Positions 1 to 5,794 are shown, counted from the first letter of the stretch. The stretch is 6,625 bases of DNA from Actinomycetota bacterium (GCA_013298335.1 JAAFHI010000196.1:1-6625), one strand, 5' to 3'. The notes: a model not told the origin generated them from the sequence alone. Numbers and translations: made by a program.

Positions 1-1931
1 CGGGCGTGGCGGTCGGACTTTCGGGTTCGCAGACCGGTGTCAACTACCAGTTGTTCAACGGCGCTTCGCCGGTGGGCAGCCCGGTGGCCGGTACGGGTGC
101 CGCGCTCAACTTCGGCAACCAGACCACGGCGGGCACGTACACGGTGGTCGCGACGGCGACAACCGGCGGTTGTACCGCGAACATGACCGGCAACGCGGTC
201 GTGACGGTCAATCCGACGCCGACGGTGTTCAACGTGACCGGCGGCGGTTCGTTCTGCTCCGGCGGCTCGGGAGTGGCGGTCGGACTCTCCGGCTCGCAGA
301 CCGGTGTCAACTACCAGTTGTTCAACGGCGCTTCGCCGGTGGGCAGCCCGGTGGCCGGAACCGGCGCGGCGATTTCGTTCGGAAATCAGACCACGGCGGG
401 TACGTACACGGTGGTCGCGACGGCGACGACCGGCGGTTGTACCGCGAACATGACCGGCAACGCGGTCGTGACGGTCAACCCGTCTCCCTCGGCGACCATC
501 ACGGCGGTCCCGAATCCGGTCTGCGCCAGTTCGACCGGGAATCAGGCTTCCGTTCCCGACGCGGGTGTCGGCGCGACCTATAGCTGGGGCATCACCAACG
601 GCACGATCACCTCGGCCACCAATGTCCGGACCATCACCTACACGGCGGGCGCTTCCGGCGTCGTCGGCCTCTCGGTGACGGTGACGGCCAGCGGATGCCC
701 GGCCAACGGGAACCTCAACGTCACGATCACCGGCTGCCAGCCGACGGTCACGACCAACCCCGCCACGCTCGTGTCGACCAGCGGCGCGACGCTCAACGGC
801 TCGGTCAACGCCAACGGCAACAGCACGACGGTCCTCTTCCGCTACGGCAACACGCCGGGCGGCCCGTACCCGAACTCGATTGCCGCGACGCCGAGTCCGG
901 TGACCGGCACGTCGGCCACGCCGATCAGCGCCGTCCTCACGGGGCTGACGCCGGGCTTGACCTTCTACTTCATCGCCGAGGGCACGAACACCTTCGGAAC
1001 GGTCCAGGGTCTGGAACAGAACTTCTCGACCACCGCCTGCTCCTACGGGCTGTCGAACTCCTCGGCCAGCTTCCCGGCCTCGGGCGGCAACGGCAGCGTG
1101 ACCATCAACACCACGACGGGCTGCGCGTGGAGCGTCTCGGGCGTTCCGGCGTGGATTACCAACCTGACCCCGACGAGCGGCACGGGCACGACGGTCATCA
1201 CCTACTCGGTGACTCCGAACTACTCGGAAACCACCCGTTCGGCGACGCTGACCATCGGCGGCCAGAGCTACACGGTCAATCAGGACCCGTCCGTCGCGGT
1301 CAACAGCTCGCTCAACCTCGCAATCACCACCTCGACGGTGACGACCGCCTCCTGCTCGCCCAACTACGCGAACGATTACCTGATCGTCGCGACGTTGACG
1401 AACGTGGGCAGCCAGACCGTCTACAACCCGTACTTCCGACTGCTCGAACTTCAGGAAGCAGCCGGCACCCCGCCGCCGGCCGTTCCGTTCCGCCTCATCA
1501 CGGCGGACGGCGCGACCTGCACCTCGGGCGGTCTGCCGGGTTCGCTGCAAACCACCGACGGGGCGACGCCGACCCCGGCCACGCTCCCGACGCTCGCGCC
1601 GGGACAGTCGGTGACGATCCGCTTCGTCATCGCCCTGCCGAGCATCCGGCGCTTCCGGTTCATCGTGAGCGCCTTCGGCGGCACGGTCGCGCCGGTCGCC
1701 AGCCTGAACGGACGCCCGGCGTCTCACACCTTCGCGAAGGCGACGTTCGTGACGCCCGCAACCAACGACACGGCGACCGGGATGTCGTTCCTGTTCGTGC
1801 CCGCGACGGACGGAAAGTCCATCGCCGCCGTGCCGGTCCAGACCGACCTCGAAACCTTCCTCAACCTCGGGGACAGTTTCTGGATCGGCGTCAACCGGAC
1901 GCTTCAGGCGGAACACCATCAGCGTCGATAA
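1..1931 (+). CDS. Secreted multidomain repeat protein, PKD-like/FN3-like/BACON modules (5' end outside window)
   Basis: This is the C-terminal part of a large extracellular or surface protein, probably an adhesin or carbohydrate-binding scaffold. Counting the codon at position 6 as residue 1, it has two almost identical 89-residue PKD-like modules (about 1-89 and 90-160, with the motifs GVNYQLFNG, AGTYTVVATAT and GGCTANMTG), a third diverged Ig/PKD-like module (about 160-244), a fibronectin-III-like module (about 245-344, with ATLNGSVNANG and LTGLTPGLTFYFIAEGTN), and a BACON module (about 345-426, with GCAWSVSG, PAWI and the ending GGQSYTVNQ). The remaining 215 residues form an unrecognised beta-rich domain, perhaps CARDB/DUF11-like (LTNVGSQTVYNPYF). 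No membrane anchor, LPxTG or clear sorting tail is visible. The reading frame is open to the left edge and position 6 (GTG) falls inside a repeat unit, so the true start and signal peptide lie upstream. Stop is TAA at 1929-1931, followed by hairpins. Function beyond module recognition is inferred. Confidence 0.9.
   Translation, partial: GVAVGLSGSQTGVNYQLFNGASPVGSPVAGTGAALNFGNQTTAGTYTVVATATTGGCTANMTGNAVVTVNPTPTVFNVTGGGSFCSGGSGVAVGLSGSQTGVNYQLFNGASPVGSPVAGTGAAISFGNQTTAGTYTVVATATTGGCTANMTGNAVVTVNPSPSATITAVPNPVCASSTGNQASVPDAGVGATYSWGITNGTITSATNVRTITYTAGASGVVGLSVTVTASGCPANGNLNVTITGCQPTVTTNPATLVSTSGATLNGSVNANGNSTTVLFRYGNTPGGPYPNSIAATPSPVTGTSATPISAVLTGLTPGLTFYFIAEGTNTFGTVQGLEQNFSTTACSYGLSNSSASFPASGGNGSVTINTTTGCAWSVSGVPAWITNLTPTSGTGTTVITYSVTPNYSETTRSATLTIGGQSYTVNQDPSVAVNSSLNLAITTSTVTTASCSPNYANDYLIVATLTNVGSQTVYNPYFRLLELQEAAGTPPPAVPFRLITADGATCTSGGLPGSLQTTDGATPTPATLPTLAPGQSVTIRFVIALPSIRRFRFIVSAFGGTVAPVASLNGRPASHTFAKATFVTPATNDTATGMSFLFVPATDGKSIAAVPVQTDLETFLNLGDSFWIGVNRTLQAEHHQRR
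6..480 (+). repeat. 267-bp in-frame tandem repeat encoding PKD-like modules
   Basis: The segment beginning at 6 recurs at 273, an offset of 267 bp or 89 codons. The second copy keeps similarity for about 208 bp before diverging into the next module. Long blocks are identical at the base level, for example from the codons for SQTGVNYQ through GSPVAG. A short block around 95-124 (versus 362-391) differs at 11 of 30 bases, mostly silently. More copies probably lie upstream of the window, because the first copy begins in mid-module. Confidence 0.9.
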
Positions 1932-1941
1932 AACACAATCT

Positions 1942-1968
1942 GCCGGACGGGCAAAAAACTCGTCCGGC
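1942..1968 (+). other. Stem-loop just after the secreted-protein gene
   Basis: GCCGGACG (1942-1949) and CGTCCGGC (1961-1968) form a perfect 8-bp stem around an 11-nt loop containing an A6 run. It begins 10 nt after the stop codon. No T tract follows, so it is not a canonical terminator by itself. It may protect the 3' end of the transcript or act with the next hairpin. Confidence 0.6.
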
Positions 1969-1982
1969 GTCACACACCCTCG

Positions 1983-2011
1983 AAGGCGCGTCGTTCCGGC
2001 GCGCCTTTTTT
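1983..2011 (+). terminator. Rho-independent terminator
   Basis: AAGGCGCG (1983-1990) pairs perfectly with CGCGCCTT (2000-2007) around a 9-nt loop, and the stem runs into six T residues (2006-2011). It lies about 50 nt downstream of the stop codon of the secreted-protein gene and is properly oriented to end its transcript. It also separates that gene from the repeat array starting 16 nt later. Confidence 0.85.
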
Positions 2012-2026
2012 CATGGGAAATCGCCC

Positions 2027-2484
2027 GCGCGGAACGTTTGAACCACCGCGCAAAGTGCTTGAACCATTGCGCGGCGTGTTTGACGGCTGCGCGAGACGTC
2101 AAAACAAATGCGCGAGCCTCCCGAACAGTTGCGTGAACGATTTGAACGGGTTCGCGAGACGTTTGAACCGTTGCGCGGTCTGTTTTTCGACCGCGCGAGG
2201 CGTTTGAACGACCGCGCGAGCTTCCCGAACGGTTGCGCGAGCGATTTGAATCACTGTGCGAGGAGTTTGAACCGTTGCGCGGCGTGTTTTACGACTGCGC
2301 GAGCTTCCCGAACGGTTGCGCGAGCGATTTGAACGGGTTCGCGAGGCGCTTGAACCGTTGCGCGGGCAGTTTTACGACTGCGCGAAGCGTTTGAACGACC
2401 GCGCGAGCTTCCCGAACGGTTGCGCGAGTGATTTGAACAGGCTCGCGAGATGTTTGAACCGTCGCGCGAAGTTCAGACCTGAAC
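2027..2484. repeat. Tandem 21-nt repeat array with a 104-bp higher-order period
   Basis: This gene-free stretch consists of 22 consecutive degenerate units, most built as GCGCGAG, a variable 2-5 nt, TTTGAAC and a variable 4 nt. Units start at 2027, 2048, 2069, 2089, 2110, 2131, 2152, 2173, 2193, 2214, 2235, 2256, 2277, 2297, 2318, 2339, 2360, 2380, 2401, 2422, 2443 and 2464. Those starting at 2069, 2173, 2277 and 2360 are 20 nt long and share a T-rich core; the others are 21 nt. These short units recur every five units, giving super-repeats starting at 2069, 2173, 2277, 2360 and 2464, spaced 104, 104, 83 and 104 bp. The third super-repeat lacks exactly one 21-nt unit. Units at the same place in different super-repeats are more alike than neighbours: units 2214, 2297 and 2401 are identical. 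The array lies between the convergent 3' ends of two genes. It has no CRISPR-type unique spacers. Its function is unknown. Confidence 0.92.
2471..2484. other. Short palindrome at the array edge
   Basis: GTTCAG-AC-CTGAAC is a perfect 6-bp inverted repeat with a 2-nt centre, in the last degenerate array unit. It lies 19 nt beyond the methyltransferase stop codon. There is no T tract on either side, so a terminator role is not supported. It could be a protein-binding palindrome or chance. Confidence 0.4.
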
Positions 2485-2503
2485 AAATTTCCAAAAATTA
2501 CCT

Positions 2504-3559
2504 CTATCCCTTCGTCACACGGACGTAATGCACGAACTCGACGGTGGCGGCGCGTTTGTACTCGCGGCCATTGTCGGCCTTGAAGCGGGAATAGGTGGTT
2601 TTGAAGGTTTTGGGGCGTCCGCGCAGGGCGAGGATGCGGCGGATGTCGGCGAGCGGCATCAATCCCTCGTCGTTGTAGCTCAAAAGGATGTGTTTCGCAT
2701 TGGCGTTGCGGACGAGGTCTTCGAAAGCGTCGGTGACCTCGCGTTTCCGGCTGTAGGCGCTGCGGACGAGTCCGTCGCGCATGCCGGTCTTCCCTTTGAC
2801 CATCGGTTTGTCGTTGCGGGCGAGCGTTTCGAGGACGTGGTAGTTCGAGGCGTATTGCCGACCGTTGTACGGCGGATCGAGATACAGCACGTCGCATTCG
2901 ATCTCGCGGATCAGGTCGTTGGCGTCACGGTTGAACACGCGGCACCCGGTCACGCCGTTGCTGATGGCGGGCAGCGACATCCGCAGCGGACGCGCGGCGC
3001 GCGCCTTGACCCGCTTCAGATACGCCTCGTAAATGCAGGCGGTATTCGCCACGTCATCCAGCCCCTCGATGAGCGCCGCCAACAGATAGAAATACTCGTT
3101 TTTCGTCAGCAGGCCGTCTTTTTGCCAGCGTTCCAGCCGCGCGCGGATGGCATCGGCCTTCGAGGCGTTTTCCTGCGTGAAGTAGAGGCGTCCGCCGCGC
3201 GGGGCATAGGTTTGCGCCAGAAAACCGTTCCGGCGCGGCAGTTTCTCCAGAAAGCCGAAGACCGCCGCCGTCGGGCGCGGCGTATCGCCAAGGTCAACCG
3301 GCGCGGGGAGTTCCAGCGCCTTCCGAAGCTTCGTAAAGCGCGGCGGATGATTGAGTTCGAGCGACCCACGGTTCAAAACGTAGGCGTAGTACTGCGCGTC
3401 GTTGGCGATGACCCGCATCCCGAGCTTCTTGAAATGGCGTCCGACCGCGCCCGTCCCCGCGAAGAGATCGCAAAAGGTCGTCTCGCTCCCGTCGGAAATT
3501 TTTCGGTACACCCGCTCAAGAAAAGGCAGCAGCGAGTGTTTCGAGCCGATGTAGTTCAT
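2504..3559 (-). CDS. D12-class DNA adenine-N6 methyltransferase (orphan)
   Basis: The 351-residue product should transfer methyl groups from S-adenosylmethionine to the N6 of adenine in a specific DNA site. The N-terminus MNYIGSK is typical of D12 (MethyltransfD12) enzymes. The AdoMet-binding motif FAGTG is at residues 33-37, with the following ND at 53-54. The catalytic motif DPPY is at 228-231, followed by NGRQYASNYHVLE as in FokI-type methylases. A conserved LSYNDEG block is at 293-299. The length is normal and both key motifs are intact, so it is probably active. The ATG at 3559-3557 was chosen because family homology starts there; the frame is open back to 3775, but that extension is repeat DNA. 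The upstream sequence is C-rich on the coding strand and shows no ribosome binding site. No endonuclease gene is nearby, so it may be an orphan regulatory or anti-restriction methylase, or half of a system whose partner lies elsewhere. Repeats flank it on both sides. The recognition site cannot be read from sequence. Confidence 0.92.
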   Translation of the reverse strand: MNYIGSKHSLLPFLERVYRKISDGSETTFCDLFAGTGAVGRHFKKLGMRVIANDAQYYAYVLNRGSLELNHPPRFTKLRKALELPAPVDLGDTPRPTAAVFGFLEKLPRRNGFLAQTYAPRGGRLYFTQENASKADAIRARLERWQKDGLLTKNEYFYLLAALIEGLDDVANTACIYEAYLKRVKARAARPLRMSLPAISNGVTGCRVFNRDANDLIREIECDVLYLDPPYNGRQYASNYHVLETLARNDKPMVKGKTGMRDGLVRSAYSRKREVTDAFEDLVRNANAKHILLSYNDEGLMPLADIRRILALRGRPKTFKTTYSRFKADNGREYKRAATVEFVHYVRVTKG

Positions 3560-3562
3560 GAA

Positions 3563-3588
3563 GGGGGATGGGGAATAGGGAATGGGGG
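3563..3588 (+). other. G-quadruplex-type motif next to the methyltransferase start
   Basis: Four G runs of 5, 4, 3 and 5 lie at 3563-3567, 3570-3573, 3578-3580 and 3584-3588, separated by loops of 2-4 nt (AT, AATA, AAT). This satisfies the usual G3+ short-loop quadruplex pattern on the plus strand, the template strand for the methyltransferase. It begins only 3 bp from the start codon, so the 5' leader of that mRNA is C-rich and has no Shine-Dalgarno sequence. Whether it folds in the cell is unknown. Confidence 0.7.
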
Positions 3589-3744
3589 ATGGATGGAGGA
3601 ACGATAGGAAATTGGAACGGCGGCGGCAAATGAAAACCCCAGCGACAGGAATTCGGTCTGCCAGGAAAATACCGCAAAGATGATGGCCCATCGCCGCGGC
3701 GCAGCGAGGCCCTGGGGAGTGAAAATAAATGAGAGAGAAAGGTA

Positions 3745-3761
3745 GCGGACAGAATATCCGC
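3745..3761. repeat. Degenerate copy of the GCGGACA palindrome
   Basis: GCGGACAGAATATCCGC matches the perfect palindrome found at 3795 and 3870 with two base changes. It keeps a 5-bp GCGGA/TCCGC stem. It is preceded by GTAG (3742-3745), which resembles the head of REP elements, but the other two copies lack that sequence. Probably an older, decayed copy of the same repeat family. Confidence 0.55.
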
Positions 3762-3783
3762 AATCCATCCCCCATGCCCCATT

Positions 3784-3811
3784 AAAAAAGGCATGCGGAC
3801 AGGATGTCCGC
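3784..3811 (-). terminator. Palindrome with T6 tract, distal copy
   Basis: On the minus strand the perfect 7-bp stem of GCGGACATCCTGTCCGC (3811-3795) has a 3-nt loop and is followed, after ATGCC, by six T residues (3789-3784). This resembles a rho-independent terminator, though the T tract is 5 nt away from the stem. It would be the second in line for transcripts leaving the kinase gene. Confidence 0.4.
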
Positions 3812-3858
3812 GCTCCAGTCGCGCTCCATTCCCCATCCCCTATCCCCCATGCCCCATT

Positions 3859-3886
3859 AAAAAAGGCATGCGGACAGGATGTCCGC
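3859..3886 (-). terminator. Palindrome with T6 tract, proximal copy, possible kinase-gene terminator
   Basis: This has the same structure as the distal copy: stem at 3886-3870 and T6 at 3864-3859 on the minus strand. It begins 39 nt beyond the kinase stop codon, where a terminator is expected. The 5-nt gap between stem and T tract makes it less than ideal. The palindrome may equally be a REP-like repeat with other roles. Confidence 0.45.
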
Positions 3887-3916
3887 GCTCCAATCGCGCT
3901 CCAATCGCGCTCCATT

Positions 3917-3941
3917 CCCCATCCCCTATCCCCCATGCCCC
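3917..3941 (-). other. G-quadruplex-type motif spanning the kinase stop codon
   Basis: Read on the minus strand, G runs of 4, 5, 4 and 4 lie at 3941-3938, 3934-3930, 3926-3923 and 3920-3917, with loops of 3, 3 and 2 nt. The TAG stop occupies 3928-3926, so its G belongs to the third run. The motif would be present in the mRNA as an RNA quadruplex candidate. An identical motif lies at 3855-3831. Confidence 0.75.
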
Positions 3942-5785
3942 GAATCGGCGGCAACGCGAAAACCGACCAGCCGGCTGATCATGACCGGGGCGAGGCGTCC
4001 GCGGTGGGCGGCCCGCGCGGCGTCAGCGTCGTGCCCCCACGAACCGCCGCGGACAATCCGCTGGCTGCCGAGCGGACTGGTCAGCGCGCTCCCGTCGTTC
4101 GGCGCGGTGACGTAGGTGACGTGATGCCAGTCGGCGCACCACTCGCAGACGTTGCCGTGCATGTCATAGAGCCCGAAGGCGTTCGGCGGGAAATTGCCGG
4201 GCGGCGTGGTGCGTCCGAAGGCATTGCCGAAGTTTGCGAGCGCGGTATTCGGTTCGTCGCCGAAGGAAAACACGGTCGTCGTCCCGGCACGGCAGGCGTA
4301 TTCCCACTCGGCCTCGCTCGGCAGCCGCAAACGGACGGATTTCCTCATGTAATTGACCCGCTCGGTAAAGGCCCGGCAATTCTCCCAACTGACCTGCTCG
4401 ACCGGCAGATCGTCGCCCTTGAAAAAGGACGGATTCGACCCCATGACCGCCTTCCACTGAAGCTGCGTCACCGGAAAGGCGCTCAGATAGAACGGTTTGG
4501 CAAATGTCACGGTCCGGACGGGCGATTCGTCGGCAATGTGGTCGGTGCCCATTCGAAAACGTCCGGCGGGAATTTCCACGAGGAACATCGACACGCCGCC
4601 GCCGAGATCGAGCGTCAACCCCGGCGTGGCCGGAAAGACATCGCGGGCGCTGCGCGGCGCGTTCGAAACGACGGGCGGCGGAATATTCGCGGGGGGAATG
4701 TCCGGCCCGAGTGGAATCGTGATGCGGTGCCGCGCGCCCGACGTCGTCGCCGGGCGGACCGACGTCTCCTGATCGGGCGCAAAGGACGGCGTTTCCGCCG
4801 AAGGAAGCGCGATCACGATGCGGTTCGGATTGACCGGCGGTGACGGCGGAGCAATCGGCGTGACCACGAGCGGCGCGGGTGGTTCAACGGAAGATTCGGG
4901 CGGCACAACGGTCGGCGGCGGCGTCAGCGGAATCACCATCGCGGGACCGTCGCCGAACATGGCCCGCCGGAGGGCGACCACCTTGCTGAACCGTTCCTCC
5001 CGGTCGAACGCCATCGCAATCGAGATGGCCGCCGCAAACCGTTCCGGGACTTCGGGATGCACCTCGGAGAGCGACCGGAGCGGATCGCCGCCGCTGGGCT
5101 TCGCCATCAGGACGCCGCGGGTGACGGCGTCCACCGGGCGGCTGCCGGTCAGCAGGTGGTACAGCGTGGCCCCCAGGGCGTAGATGTCGCAGCGTTCGTC
5201 GGTGCCCTCGCTGTGTTCGTCCATCTGCTCGAACGGCGCGTAGCCCTTCGTGTAGCCGAAGACGCTCCGCGAGGTCGTCCGGAGGGCGAGTTCCGAGTTG
5301 AACGCCTTGGACAACCCGAAATCGATCAGCATCAGGTCGGTTCCCTGATGGAGTACGAGATTTGCCGGGCGGATGTCGCGGTGGACGACGCCGTTGGCAT
5401 GCAGGTATTCGACCACGTCGAGCAGTCGCCGCGCCCAGCGTTCGACGAGGTCGGGCGGGAAGCCCGCGCCGCGCGCCTTGATGATTTTTTCGAGATTGTC
5501 GCCCTGAATGTAGTCCATCACGATGAACGGGGCCGGGTCCTCGAAAAAATCGCGGACGACGGGCAGGGCCGGATGGCGCAGGCGGGTGAGAATCTTCGCT
5601 TCGCGCTGAAACGCCCTCAGAAATTCCTGATCCGGGTCACCGAATCCGCCGACTTCGAGTTTCTTGATGGCGACATCAATGGCGAGATGCTCGGCGTAGG
5701 CGCGAAAAACCTGCCCCTGACCGCCGAAACCGAGCTCGGCGACAATGCGGTACTTTCCGTGCAGCACGGTTCCGATCAGCGACAC
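3926..5785 (-). CDS. Ser/Thr protein kinase fused to SUMF1/FGE-like domain
   Basis: The 619-residue product is a Hanks-type signalling kinase. Its N-terminal kinase domain (about 12-278) has the glycine loop LGFGGQG (18-24), the ATP-anchoring lysine in VAIKK (41), the helix-C glutamate (62), HRDIRPAN (135-142) with catalytic D137, DFG (155-157), GYAPFEQ (181-187) and DIYALG (200-205). All catalytic residues are present; the usual lysine of HRDIKP is arginine. A proline-rich linker (about 280-385) follows, without a membrane helix, so the protein is probably cytosolic. The C-terminal domain (about 390-612) is SUMF1/formylglycine-enzyme-like: IPAGRFRMGT, LPSEAEWEYACRAG, GLYDMHGNVCEW, RIVRGGSW and final VGFRVA. 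The two catalytic cysteines of true FGE are absent after RGGSW, so a binding or regulatory role is more likely. The start is GTG, supported by GGGGA 9 nt upstream. The last residues (GHGG) and the stop come from repeat DNA. Substrates are unknown. Confidence 0.95.
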   Translation of the reverse strand: MSLIGTVLHGKYRIVAELGFGGQGQVFRAYAEHLAIDVAIKKLEVGGFGDPDQEFLRAFQREAKILTRLRHPALPVVRDFFEDPAPFIVMDYIQGDNLEKIIKARGAGFPPDLVERWARRLLDVVEYLHANGVVHRDIRPANLVLHQGTDLMLIDFGLSKAFNSELALRTTSRSVFGYTKGYAPFEQMDEHSEGTDERCDIYALGATLYHLLTGSRPVDAVTRGVLMAKPSGGDPLRSLSEVHPEVPERFAAAISIAMAFDREERFSKVVALRRAMFGDGPAMVIPLTPPPTVVPPESSVEPPAPLVVTPIAPPSPPVNPNRIVIALPSAETPSFAPDQETSVRPATTSGARHRITIPLGPDIPPANIPPPVVSNAPRSARDVFPATPGLTLDLGGGVSMFLVEIPAGRFRMGTDHIADESPVRTVTFAKPFYLSAFPVTQLQWKAVMGSNPSFFKGDDLPVEQVSWENCRAFTERVNYMRKSVRLRLPSEAEWEYACRAGTTTVFSFGDEPNTALANFGNAFGRTTPPGNFPPNAFGLYDMHGNVCEWCADWHHVTYVTAPNDGSALTSPLGSQRIVRGGSWGHDADAARAAHRGRLAPVMISRLVGFRVAADSGHGG

Positions 5786-5794
5786 AGCAGCGAT

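Larger units (their letters stand above)
3560..3925. other. Gene-free repeat-rich region between methyltransferase and kinase genes
   Basis: No convincing gene lies here. From left to right it holds a G-rich tract (3563-3592), a middle segment of ordinary composition (about 3593-3744), a degenerate palindrome (3745-3761), and two tandem copies of a 75-bp repeat, each with an A6 run, a perfect palindrome and a C-rich tract. The C-rich tracts are inverted relative to the left G-rich tract and use the same words (GGGGAT, GGGGAAT). The whole could be a short non-autonomous element of about 380 bp (3563-3941). Small open frames across it encode only low-complexity peptides from the repeats and are not credible genes. 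Confidence 0.6.
3767..3941. repeat. 75-bp tandem direct repeat with palindrome and C-rich tract
   Basis: Copies start at 3767 and 3842, and a third partial copy at 3928-3941 ends at CCCC. Each full copy has ATCCCCCATGCCCC, an A6 run, GGCATGCGGACAGGATG (the palindrome), TCGCGCTCC words and CCATTCCCCATCCCC. The second copy is 86 bp because an AATCGCGCTCC word of 11 bp is present once more. The third copy overlaps the end of the kinase gene. Near identity of the two full copies suggests recent duplication. Confidence 0.88.

Noticed and set aside
695..2041. 448-residue open frame on the plus strand overlapping the secreted-protein gene
   Set aside because: It is an out-of-frame reading of the same DNA, rich in R, H, D and P as expected from GC-rich shadow frames. 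The other frame shows clear FN3-like and BACON modules.
2027..2484. CRISPR array
   Set aside because: Units are contiguous and degenerate, without constant repeats alternating with unique spacers, and no cas genes are near.
2013..2528. Small proteins (64, 74 and 70 residues) and a minus-strand frame across the 21-nt array
   Set aside because: They are overlapping translations of the repeats that jump frame at each 20-nt unit, with no good ribosome binding sites.
2528..3607. 359-residue plus-strand open frame opposite the methyltransferase
   Set aside because: The opposite strand carries the intact FAGTG and DPPY motifs, so this is an antisense shadow.
3560..3775. N-terminal extension of the methyltransferase by 72 residues
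   Set aside because: The frame stays open to 3775, but the added peptide is translated from the repeat region. The family starts at MNYIGSK.
3556..3978. Short proteins encoded in the repeat region between methyltransferase and kinase
   Set aside because: Their sequences simply repeat the 75-bp unit in various frames on both strands (for example RTSCPHAFFNGAWG twice).
3935..4843. Plus-strand open frame of 302 residues, and another at 5057-6016
   Set aside because: Both lie antisense to the kinase-SUMF1 gene, which has complete family motifs. Their composition is typical of shadow frames.
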